Assembly: GCA_002155105.1 (NCBI GenBank)
Contig: MUZD01000003.1
Span: 124,001-188,000 of the forward strand
Direction: 5' to 3'
Source: Sedimentibacter sp. SX930
Lineage (GTDB): Bacteria; Bacillota; Bacilli; Lactobacillales; Aerococcaceae
DNA: 64,000 nucleotides
Shown: positions 57,107 through 64,000 of the stretch, piece by piece
Numbering within the stretch: position 1 is the stretch's first letter
Layout: each line of letters begins with the position of its first letter
The notes under the pieces: generated by a model
Told to the model about the DNA's origin: nothing
The model's database searches: none
What the model saw: the letters and a program-made list of their open reading frames with translations, nothing else
Position numbers and translations under genes: made by a program

Positions 57107-57110
57107 AAAT

Positions 57111-57165
57111 AAAACAGGCAATGGACACAGCCAAAGCGGCTGCTTTTCCATTGCCTGTTTTTTTG
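57111..57165 (-). terminator. Terminator of rluA-mgtE
   Basis: AAACAGGCAATGGA/TCCATTGCCTGTTT stem with an inner AGCC/GGCT and T runs on both sides, 4 nt after the mgtE stop. Confidence 0.85.
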
Positions 57166-57168
57166 CAC

Positions 57169-58539
57169 CTACATGAGTGTGGTTATAAAATGTTTTGCGA
57201 TGTTGAAATAGATCAAAACTGAAGTCAAATCGCTGAATGTCGAGATGAACGGACCGCTTGCGACGGCAGGATCAAAGCCAAGGCGATCCATCAATACCGG
57301 AATCAAGCTACCGGCCAGATTCGCCACCGTGATGGCAACCAACATGGAAATACCGATGATCCCACCCAAAATGAAGTTCTGTTTCCAAACACCGATGACA
57401 AGCGCAATCGTTATACCAGTAACCAACCCGGAGATCAAACCGGTCGCCAACTCGGATAAAATGGTACGGAACAAATTTTTCTCCTCATCATCCTGCATGC
57501 CGATTTTCCGGACTGCGACGGCAAGTGATTGTGTCCCCGCATTACCGGATGTCCCAGTGATCAAGGTGACAAATACGGAAAGAATCGATGCATCCGAAAT
57601 CAACCCCTCATACTGACTGATCAAAGTGGAAGTACCCATACCCAAGAATAATAGCGTAATTAACCACGGCAAACGTTTGGATGCTGCCACAAAAGGGTTT
57701 TCTGATTGCTCCTCAACGTCGACCCCGGCCAAACCGGAGAAGTCGCTGACGGCTTCCTCGTCGATGACGTCGATGATGTCATCGACGGTGATGATACCCA
57801 GCAATACATTGTTTTCGTCGACTACCGGCACAGCCAGGAAGTCATAGTCCCTGATTTTATGGGCAACATCTTCTTGCCCTTCTTTTACATTCACCGATAC
57901 GATCCGCTCACTCATGATATCGCTGATCATCATATCTTCATCATTCACGATCAGATCCCTCAAGGAAATGACCCCGACCAGCACATTATCCACATTGACG
58001 ACGTAGATATAGTAGATCGTTTCCGCGTCAGGCGCTTTACTTTTAAGGATAGCCATCGCGGATCGGACCGTCTGGTTGGCTACGATAGAGACAAATTCCG
58101 GCGTCATGATGGCCCCGGCAGTCTCATCCTCATAACTCAATAAGGCACGGATCTCTTTCGCCGCCTCTGTAGGCATCAAGCGCAGATAAAGCCAAATTCG
58201 TTCATCCTTCAGTTGCTTCAGCATGTCCACTGCATTATCGGCATACATGTTTGCCAACATATCGGCCGCGTATTGATTGTTCATTTCCAAAAGATACTCT
58301 TCAATCGATTCCACATCTTCTTCGATGATTTCGAACATGTCCGCCATTTCGTTCGCGGAGAGATAATTGTACACCGTTATGCGTTCTTCAGGGGACAACG
58401 CCAGATAAATCTGGGCCTGATCATAGAGGTGATAGTCCAAAAAATCGGAACGGAATCTTTCGATATTCTCTCTCTGGAACGATTCGCGGATTTTTGCCAA
58501 CGCTTCGTCCAGTTCAAATTCATATTGTGGTTCCAACAT
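57169..58539 (-). CDS. mgtE: Magnesium transporter MgtE
   Basis: 456 residues. Cytoplasmic N domain (armadillo-like, MLEPQYEFELDEAL and LRLMPTEAAKEI), CBS pair (about 135-260), connecting helix and five C-terminal membrane helices with TGTSGNAGTQSLAVAVRKI and the FDPAVASGPFISTFSD pore region. It is a Mg2+-gated magnesium channel. The start at 58539 has AAGGAGG and overlaps the end of the pseudouridine synthase gene by 20 nt. Confidence 0.96.
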   Translation of the reverse strand: MLEPQYEFELDEALAKIRESFQRENIERFRSDFLDYHLYDQAQIYLALSPEERITVYNYLSANEMADMFEIIEEDVESIEEYLLEMNNQYAADMLANMYADNAVDMLKQLKDERIWLYLRLMPTEAAKEIRALLSYEDETAGAIMTPEFVSIVANQTVRSAMAILKSKAPDAETIYYIYVVNVDNVLVGVISLRDLIVNDEDMMISDIMSERIVSVNVKEGQEDVAHKIRDYDFLAVPVVDENNVLLGIITVDDIIDVIDEEAVSDFSGLAGVDVEEQSENPFVAASKRLPWLITLLFLGMGTSTLISQYEGLISDASILSVFVTLITGTSGNAGTQSLAVAVRKIGMQDDEEKNLFRTILSELATGLISGLVTGITIALVIGVWKQNFILGGIIGISMLVAITVANLAGSLIPVLMDRLGFDPAVASGPFISTFSDLTSVLIYFNIAKHFITTLM

Positions 58540-59449
58540 GGATATCAGCCTCCTTATCCCTCTGTCTGCTTTCCCATTTGATGAAATCATCCGGCATTGG
58601 TGCTTCTATCTTTAAAGCTTCTCCACTGATCGGATGCACAAATGCCAATGACTCGCAATGCAGGGCTTGCCGCAACATGTCTGGGTCAGCTTTCCCTCCA
58701 TAAAGGTCATCCCCAAGCAAAGGCGCACCGATTGAGGTGAAATGCACGCGAATTTGATGGGTCCTGCCCGTATGCAACTTGATTTTGACAGTCTGTCCAT
58801 CCGGATAGGACTTATCCAACCAGTATTCCGTCAGCGCTTGTTTCCCGTCTTCCCGCACCATTCGCGTTATAATCGAATCATCAGTCCTGCCGATAGGGGC
58901 ATCGATGAATCCATGCGTTTCCGTCAGCACGGGCTCGGATAAAACCGCACGGTATGTTTTGTCGACTTCTTTGTTGCGCAATAGCGTATCCATCAGAGCA
59001 TGCGCGTACCCATGCCTTGCAAAAAGCATGACGCCTGTCGTATCTCGATCCAGTCGCGTGACAATATGGATGACTTGGTCCACGTAGCCTTGACGCTGAT
59101 AGTAGCCTTTCACGCGATTCGCCATGGAAAGACGCGGGTGCACCTTCGATGGGATGGAAGCAGCGCCAAACGGTTTGTTCACAACCAAAAAGTGGTCGTC
59201 CTCAAATAAAATGTCCAAAGGCATGTCCACTCCGACAGTCGTTTCATGTTCCCCTTCATCCGGTATGCGGATCATCACTTTATCGCCTTTTTCCAAGGTC
59301 GCCAATACCGTTTTTTCCTTGCCGTTCAGCCAGATACAGCCACCATCGAATTTGATGGTGGCCAACAGACTTTTTGATACGCCCTTTGAACGTAAAAAAG
59401 TCTTCATCAGTGTCGTCTCTTCTTTTTCATATATCCAGCTAAAAATCAC
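58520..59449 (-). CDS. RluA/RluD family pseudouridine synthase
   Basis: 309 residues. N-terminal S4-like region (LMKTFLRSKGVSKSLLATIK), catalytic Asp in VTRLDRDTTGVMLFARH (about 140) and GRTHQIRVHFTSIGAPLLGD are present. It should pseudouridylate an rRNA or tRNA, target uncertain. The start is GTG at 59449 with AGGGG; homologues begin equally early. It stands immediately upstream of mgtE, as in enterococcal relQ-nadK-rluD-mgtE units. Confidence 0.93.
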   Translation of the reverse strand: MIFSWIYEKEETTLMKTFLRSKGVSKSLLATIKFDGGCIWLNGKEKTVLATLEKGDKVMIRIPDEGEHETTVGVDMPLDILFEDDHFLVVNKPFGAASIPSKVHPRLSMANRVKGYYQRQGYVDQVIHIVTRLDRDTTGVMLFARHGYAHALMDTLLRNKEVDKTYRAVLSEPVLTETHGFIDAPIGRTDDSIITRMVREDGKQALTEYWLDKSYPDGQTVKIKLHTGRTHQIRVHFTSIGAPLLGDDLYGGKADPDMLRQALHCESLAFVHPISGEALKIEAPMPDDFIKWESRQRDKEADIHVGTTI

Positions 59450-59658
59450 TTTACACTACCCCTACTCTATACCGAATCTCTGTGTGCGGGCCTGCCGCCT
59501 TAGTTTGTCCCGAGCTATTTCAAACTTGGAACAGGTTACCCAACAAACCCCATGGTCTTGGAACCTTCAGGATTCCGCTCGGCAACATACATTCCTATTC
59601 TAACCAAAATAAGGGCATTCCACAACTCATGCCCCGTCATCGCGAAAAAAAATGTCAA

Positions 59659-59700
59659 CAAAAAAGGACTGCACCATCTGAATCGCTGGTGCAGCCCTGC
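59659..59700 (-). terminator. Terminator after the 2-hydroxyacid dehydrogenase gene
   Basis: GGgCTGCACCA/TGGTGCAGtCC stem and TTTTTTG on the minus strand. It separates the relQ-nadK-dehydrogenase transcript from rluA-mgtE. The remaining 200 bp to 59449 hold no gene I can support. Confidence 0.8.
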
Positions 59701-59707
59701 TTTACTG

Positions 59708-60661
59708 TTAGTATTTTTTTTCAAAATCAATCAGGTTGCGGCTTGGTTTGCCGTCTTTTTTATAACTCTCTGCATTTTCTGAAACAACCTCAAACAGATT
59801 GTCGCGGAAATGCTCAACCACACCCGAAAAATGCGGGGTGATCAGTATCTTTTCATGATTCCACAAAGGACTGCCGGCAGGCAACGGTTCCTCATCGAAC
59901 ACATCCAACGCCGCAAAGGCCACTGTCCCGTTGTCCAAAGCCTTGATGAGGCTATCGCTGTCCACCGTGACGCCACGCCCAACGTTAACAAAGAGAACGC
60001 CTTTTTTCATGCGTGAAAAAAGAGCATCATCAAAAACACGGTAGGTTTCATCCGTTTGGGGGAGAATGTCCACGACAACATCTGCAAAGTCTATGACCGT
60101 GCCAATGTTATCCATTTTGACAGTCACATCCAAACCGGGTATCTCCTTGCCGCTGCGATTGACAGCGATGACCTTCATTCCGAAGGCTTTAGCCAATTCT
60201 CCCAAGCGATTGCCGATGTGGCCCGCTCCGACAATCATCATCGTTTTGCCTTTCAGCTCCTGGAGCTCCGTCGTCTGTTCCCATTTCCGTTTCGGCTGAT
60301 TCAAGATCGCAGTCCGCAATCCGCGCATATGCGAAAGCAATACGCCGATGACGTATTCAGCAATCGGTTCGCTGTGGATGCCGCTCGCATTCGTCAAATA
60401 GATTCCCTGTCTTTCAAAGGTTGCCAACGGAAGGCTGTTCACGCCGGCCGAAATCGCTTGGACCCATCTTAATGCAGGCAAATGCCCTTCCTCCAAAAGC
60501 GTGGTCAATCTGTCGTTCCAGCCGACAGTCCACTCGACTTCACTGAACGCTTCTGTTTCCGCGTCATCGGTAACCATCTCGTAATCGGGATAGAGTTTTT
60601 TTAGCTTTTCGATGTGCTGTTCCTTCAAACGTGTCTTCAGCAGCCACTTTTTAGTCGCCAT
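59708..60661 (-). CDS. D-isomer specific 2-hydroxyacid dehydrogenase
   Basis: 317 residues. NAD-binding loop VGAGHIGNRLGELAKAFG at about 140-157, catalytic Arg in NVGRGVTVDS, Glu in DVFDEEPLPAGSPLW and His in LITPHFSG are in place. The family includes phosphoglycerate, glyoxylate and D-lactate dehydrogenases; this member resembles the YoaD-like uncharacterised branch and no substrate can be stated. AAAGGAG site, 2 nt after the nadK stop. Confidence 0.9.
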   Translation of the reverse strand: MATKKWLLKTRLKEQHIEKLKKLYPDYEMVTDDAETEAFSEVEWTVGWNDRLTTLLEEGHLPALRWVQAISAGVNSLPLATFERQGIYLTNASGIHSEPIAEYVIGVLLSHMRGLRTAILNQPKRKWEQTTELQELKGKTMMIVGAGHIGNRLGELAKAFGMKVIAVNRSGKEIPGLDVTVKMDNIGTVIDFADVVVDILPQTDETYRVFDDALFSRMKKGVLFVNVGRGVTVDSDSLIKALDNGTVAFAALDVFDEEPLPAGSPLWNHEKILITPHFSGVVEHFRDNLFEVVSENAESYKKDGKPSRNLIDFEKKY

Positions 60662-60663
60662 AT

Positions 60664-61494
60664 TCACTGCTCCTTTGCCCGTTCGTTCCTGTCGTTTTTC
60701 TTTACGCCGATGAATGCATCTTCGACCCGATCCCAGAAATGCGTATGACGATAACGTGCGAAATGTACACGCTCTCGGGCAATCCGATAAACCAGTCTTT
60801 CGATGCTTCTTTTCTTGAATGTCAAGTGATCTACAGACAAAATCAAACGATCTTCCTTGTGCGGATAGATGACGATCCACTCGTCTTTCGCGATGATCAT
60901 AGGCGAGCTCAGCGTCCGATAGATGCGGTTATTCACCGAGGCCATCTCTGTCAGCTGGATGGCTTCTGTTCGTGGATGGATAACGGCTCCTCCCAGCGAC
61001 TTGCTGAACCCCGTCGAACCTGTTGGTGTGGAAACACAGAGACCATCGCCACGGAATGTCTCGAACAGTTCATCCTTCACGTAGATATCGCAAACCATCG
61101 TTCCGTCCATTTTCTTCAGACTAGCCTCATTCAAAGCGATGTAGCGGGTCTCTTCCTCTTCATCCGCATACTTGACGCGGACATCGAGCAAGGGATAGCT
61201 CACGCTTTCCCCTTTATCATGCTTTAGGCTTTCGATAAGCTCCGGCAGTTCGTAGGTCCGCCAATCTGTATAAAAGCCCAGGTGCCCGGTATGGATCCCC
61301 ACAAAACGCACTTGGCTCAATTGGTCTTCGTACTTATGGAAAGCTGACAGCAAGGTGCCGTCTCCCCCGATCGACACCACCAGATCCGGATGGTCCGTGA
61401 CAATCTCGATCTTTTCAGCGAGGCACATCTCTTTGAATTTCGCCGCAACCGATAAAGTCTCTGGCGTCTGGTTATGGACCAGTGCAATTTTCAT
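60664..61494 (-). CDS. nadK: NAD kinase
   Basis: 276 residues. The GGDGT nucleotide motif is in VVSIGGDGTLLSAFHKY, then HTGHLGFYTDWR and STPTGSTGFSKSLGGAV. It makes NADP. The start at 61494 has AGAGGAGA; the frame continues upstream to 61521 without a site. It overlaps nothing but follows relQ by 23 nt, an order conserved from Bacillus to Enterococcus. Confidence 0.96.
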   Translation of the reverse strand: MKIALVHNQTPETLSVAAKFKEMCLAEKIEIVTDHPDLVVSIGGDGTLLSAFHKYEDQLSQVRFVGIHTGHLGFYTDWRTYELPELIESLKHDKGESVSYPLLDVRVKYADEEEETRYIALNEASLKKMDGTMVCDIYVKDELFETFRGDGLCVSTPTGSTGFSKSLGGAVIHPRTEAIQLTEMASVNNRIYRTLSSPMIIAKDEWIVIYPHKEDRLILSVDHLTFKKRSIERLVYRIARERVHFARYRHTHFWDRVEDAFIGVKKNDRNERAKEQ

Positions 61495-61517
61495 ATCTGA
61501 TCTCCTCTCGACCGATC

Positions 61518-62159
61518 TCATCGGCTATCATCTCTTTTGTCAGAGAAATAGCGTTGAGCATCCTTGATTTCTTCGCGAATTTCCGACATCTCTTCGTCGA
61601 GACGGAAAGCGGCTTCTGCCGCACGTATCAGACGGTCATGCAGTTCTTCCGGATATTCGCCCCGATATTTGTAGTTCAATGAATGTTCGATCGTTGCCCA
61701 AAAATTCATGGCCAGAGTCCTGATCTGAATTTCGACCAGTATTTTCTTTTCTTCGTAAATACGCTGGACCGGATATTCAATCACCATATGGTAAGAGCGA
61801 TAACCGCTCTCTTTTTTATGTGTAACATAATCCCGTTCTATAATGATTTCAAAGTCATTTCTTGCGCGCAGAAGGCGCACAACCTCATGTATATCCTCTA
61901 CAAATTGGCACATGATCCGCAAGCCGGCAATATCCTGCACATCCTGTTCCAGTCTTGTCAGGTCAATATCCCGGACTTCCGCCTTTTCCAATATGCTTTC
62001 CTTCTTTTTGACCCGCCCAGTGATGAATTCAATGGGTGCATGCACATTCTCATCGCGATACTGCTTACGGATTCCCTTCAGCTTAACTTTTAATTCCTCT
62101 ACCGCTTGTTCGTACGGCGCTAAAAATGAATCCCAGTTTTCAACTTCCTTATTTTCCAT
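61518..62159 (-). CDS. relQ: Small alarmone synthetase RelQ
   Basis: 213 residues, RelA/SpoT synthetase domain only, with no hydrolase or regulatory domain. Pyrophosphate-transfer motifs IAGLRIMCQFVEDIHEV, KESGYRSYHMVIEYPV and VEIQIRTLAMNFWATIEHSLNYKY are complete, and the C-terminal tetramer helix follows. It makes (p)ppGpp or pGpp independently of the ribosome. ATG at 62159 behind AGGGTG. Confidence 0.96.
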   Translation of the reverse strand: MENKEVENWDSFLAPYEQAVEELKVKLKGIRKQYRDENVHAPIEFITGRVKKKESILEKAEVRDIDLTRLEQDVQDIAGLRIMCQFVEDIHEVVRLLRARNDFEIIIERDYVTHKKESGYRSYHMVIEYPVQRIYEEKKILVEIQIRTLAMNFWATIEHSLNYKYRGEYPEELHDRLIRAAEAAFRLDEEMSEIREEIKDAQRYFSDKRDDSR

Positions 62160-62321
62160 AGAACGACACCCTATCATATAGTATATGCTACTTTATTTTA
62201 TCACAATTATTTATGATTCTATACAATTCTTGTCGAAAAGGACCGAATTCATTTTTTCTTCATATTATTAGGCTGCGTTATCCGCGCCAGCATCTCCAAA
62301 TAATCAACTGCGCAAAACTTA

Positions 62322-62330
62322 TGATACAAT
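62322..62330 (+). promoter_or_regulatory. Extended -10 promoter of the CYTH gene
   Basis: TGATACAAT, an extended -10 with no clear -35, about 124 bp upstream of the CYTH start. Confidence 0.4.
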
Positions 62331-62453
62331 AAGAATAAGATTTCGCATCGCCTGCCAGTATATATGCTGATGAACGGCCCGCAACGAAGGCTCGAATTTT
62401 TGATCAGCGATCCCGACCAAAACGAACCTCATAACCGAAAGGAAGTAATGACC

Positions 62454-63047
62454 ATGAGCCAAAATATTGAAAAAGAATTCAAAAACCTATTGAATAAAGA
62501 AGAATACGAAGCGTTGCTTACTGCCTTCAACCTTGAAGCAACAGAACCCATCAAACAAACAAACGTCTATTTCGATACACCTGACTTTAAACTCAAGGGC
62601 CTGAACAGCGGACTGCGCATCCGTATGTATGAAGATAAAGGTGAAATCACACTGAAAACACCTATTCAGGAGAATGAAAAATTGGAAACGAACGATGATC
62701 TGACCCTTGATGAAGCAAAAGCATTGGTCGATTCCCACCGGATCAAAGCATCGGGAAATGTGGCCGATAAACTGAAGGAGTTGGGCATTGCGACAGAAGA
62801 CCTTAGGATCATCGGCCAGCTCTCTACCATCCGTTATGATTTCCCCGGGGACAAAGGGACCTACTTCTTGGATAAAAGCTTCTACCAAGATCAAATGGAT
62901 TACGAATTGGAATTCGAGTCCGAGTCTTTGGAAGAAGGGGCTCTCGCGTTCCAAAGTTTCCTGAAACTTCACGATATCAAAGTCCGAAAAGCGAAACAAA
63001 AAATCGAACGCATGCTGGCCTATCCCAATTCGACTACGCACCAATAA
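62454..63047 (+). CDS. CYTH domain protein (YjbK family)
   Basis: 197 residues. The ExExK signature reads EKEFKN at the N-terminus, followed by QTNVYFDTPDFKL, LRIRMYEDKGEITLKTP and YELEFESESLEEG, the beta-tunnel metal-triphosphate site. Activity on inorganic triphosphate or thiamine triphosphate is possible. Genes for this family flank relQ and spxH in Firmicutes, as here. I chose MSQNIE; ATG ACC just before (62448) is an alternative with shorter ribosome-site spacing. Confidence 0.9.
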   Translation: MSQNIEKEFKNLLNKEEYEALLTAFNLEATEPIKQTNVYFDTPDFKLKGLNSGLRIRMYEDKGEITLKTPIQENEKLETNDDLTLDEAKALVDSHRIKASGNVADKLKELGIATEDLRIIGQLSTIRYDFPGDKGTYFLDKSFYQDQMDYELEFESESLEEGALAFQSFLKLHDIKVRKAKQKIERMLAYPNSTTHQ

Positions 63048-63074
63048 TCGGTAACCGACAACGGTTCATACAGA

Positions 63075-63119
63075 TAGACCTACCCTCCGGAAGTCCAAGC
63101 GGAGAATGGGTCTTTTTGC
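63075..63119 (+). terminator. Terminator of the CYTH gene
   Basis: AGACCtACCCTCCG/CGGAGaATGGGTCT stem with a 10-nt loop then TTTTTG, 28 nt after the stop. Confidence 0.85.
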
Positions 63120-63212
63120 TTATTTCCTTGCGCGAAAACAGACAAAAACATGAAATCCTTCTATTTGAATCGGATTCTAGGCCATACAAGATAAAAAAAT
63201 CAGTCGATTTAG

Positions 63213-63241
63213 TTGCAATAATGTAAATTGTCTCGTAAAAT
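63213..63241 (+). promoter_or_regulatory. Promoter upstream of spxH
   Basis: TTGCAA (63213-63218) and TAAAAT (63236-63241), 17 bp apart, 166 bp before the spxH start. Confidence 0.6.
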
Positions 63242-63326
63242 ACACCTTGACAATAAAACAAGTGATACTGAACAAGAAAAATGAAGGGTGCACGGGAAAA
63301 TAGCCTGTCTTGAAAAGACTGTTCTT

Positions 63327-63363
63327 AGAAAAGCCTTATTGCTACTTGTTTAGGCTTTTTTTT
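63327..63363 (+). terminator. Terminator-like hairpin in the spxH leader
   Basis: AAAAGCCT/AGGCTTTT stem (63329-63359), 15-nt loop and a run of T to 63363, placed between the promoter and the gene. It would end a transcript of about 115 nt (a small RNA) or act as an attenuator. The loop CTTGTTTA can pair with GAACAAG near 63270, a possible antiterminator. Confidence 0.5.
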
Positions 63364-63406
63364 GGTAAACTAAAAGTAAGCAAAATAGGAAAGAGGGAGG
63401 GATAAA

Positions 63407-64000
63407 ATGTATAGGTCAAAACAGAATACAACTGATTCTATCTCTTCTCCTCAACAGATTTTTGAGCTTTATCTATTCGTGAATCCGATCGGCTACAAAT
63501 GCTACCGTACGGAACAAGAAGTCCTGAAATTCATGAGTTCTTTGGATGGACCTAAAGTCCACTTCCGTTTCATCACGTTCCATAATTTCAATACCGTCAC
63601 TCAGTACATGAAGCGCTTAAATTTACCGGAAAAGGATCTTACCTTACGTAATCAAATATATAGTTCAATCTATGATGCCTCATTGGCATACAAGGCTGCC
63701 TTGATGCAAGGTAAAAAACGCGGCCGCAACTTTTTGCTCCATCTGCAGAAATCACTTGCGGATGGCAAGACCATCTATTCAAATGAACTGTTGGCTGAAG
63801 TCGCCGTCAAAGCCAAACTGGACGTCGATATGTTCTTCGAGGATAAGGAATCACCTTTCGTAAAAAGCAGCTACGAAGCGGACCAGCACATCGCGCAAGA
63901 GATGAACATCAAAACGAATCCGTCTCTTGTCATCTTTGATAATCTGAATTATCAATACGGCCTTTTGTTGGAGGACAACATCACTGCCGAGGTACTTCAT
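63407..64000 (+). CDS. spxH: ClpXP adaptor protein SpxH (YjbH family), C-terminus cut by window
   Basis: 198 codons from the ATG at 63407 (GAGGGAGGG site) run off the right edge. The DsbA-like fold opens FELYLFVNPIGYKCYRTEQEV, and FRFITFHNFNTVTQYM and NIKTNPSLVIFDNLNYQYG follow the YjbH pattern. It delivers Spx to ClpXP. The Bacillus CxxC cluster is reduced to a single Cys (YKC), as often in Lactobacillales, so a redox role is less likely than adaptor function. Confidence 0.88.
   Translation, partial: MYRSKQNTTDSISSPQQIFELYLFVNPIGYKCYRTEQEVLKFMSSLDGPKVHFRFITFHNFNTVTQYMKRLNLPEKDLTLRNQIYSSIYDASLAYKAALMQGKKRGRNFLLHLQKSLADGKTIYSNELLAEVAVKAKLDVDMFFEDKESPFVKSSYEADQHIAQEMNIKTNPSLVIFDNLNYQYGLLLEDNITAEVLH

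Noticed and set aside
59536-59730. Small minus-strand open frame between the dehydrogenase and rluA genes
   Set aside because: It begins inside the dehydrogenase coding sequence and crosses the terminator; no recognisable domain. A decayed gene fragment cannot be excluded.
62198-62226. relQ promoter (TTGTAT, 17 bp, TGATAA)
   Set aside because: The -10 matches the consensus poorly and alternative boxes overlap; not strong enough to list as a feature.

Overview
The window is about 64 kb of chromosome from a Gram-positive, low-to-mid GC lactic acid bacterium. Several gene sets point to Lactobacillales: a complete division and cell wall (dcw) cluster ending in divIVA-ileS, the aspartate racemase/D-aspartate ligase pair, DUF1827, DUF3397, ClpE, a relQ-nadK block, and two lipoteichoic-acid glycolipid synthases. 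Carnobacteriaceae, perhaps Trichococcus-like, is my best guess. The D-Asp cross-bridge genes fit that guess, but nothing here proves the genus. I see no prophage, CRISPR array, tRNA, rRNA or transposase gene.

Layout. 1-2956: Fur-boxed ferric-siderophore ABC importer, minus strand, binding protein cut by the window edge. 3052-3157: a long unexplained hairpin. 3292-6773: HerA-like ATPase, then nudF, a small membrane protein and mtnN. 6851-9465: plus-strand xpaC-telA and a GlsB/YeaQ membrane protein. 9471-9847: cold-shock gene. 10016-27528: mraZ-rsmH-ftsL-pbpX-mraY-murD-murG-divIB-ftsA-ftsZ-ylmE-sepF-yggT-ylmH-divIVA, all minus, followed by T-box-controlled ileS. 27785-30243: diglycosyl-lipid synthase, DUF3397, rpmF and DUF177. 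30281-32336: racD-aslA. 32387-38051: tmcAL, then the ribosome/NAD block yqeG-yqeH-yhbY-nadD-yqeK-rsfS-methyltransferase. 38289-38830: an 540-bp non-coding block of nested hairpin repeats and a 51-bp tandem array. 38887-45811: thrB, hom, ykuJ-like, a beta-hydroxyacid dehydrogenase, monoglucosyl-DAG synthase, and ptsHI. 46346-49117: clpE under two CtsR boxes, and DUF1827. 49217-56333: prfC, a CorC-type protein, nox, an AI-2E-family permease and an M42 peptidase. 56490-57106: a GNAT gene whose 3' end lies inside another copy of the hairpin repeat. 57169-62159: mgtE, rluA-type, 2-hydroxyacid dehydrogenase, nadK and relQ. 62454-64000: CYTH protein and spxH, the latter cut by the window edge.

Most of the window is envelope housekeeping. 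The dcw cluster makes lipid II and the septum. racD-aslA would supply the D-Asp cross-bridge. The two glycosyltransferases would build the glycolipid anchor of lipoteichoic acid. relQ, spxH, clpE, the csp gene and telA/xpaC add stress responses.

The most unusual material is a family of roughly 110-125-bp multi-tier hairpin elements (three complete copies plus fragments at 38289-38670 and 56922-57106). They keep a GCTTTTT loop while the flanking stems change in a compensatory way. I do not recognise this family. One copy supplies the last codons and stop codon of the GNAT gene, and another abuts the yqeG promoter.
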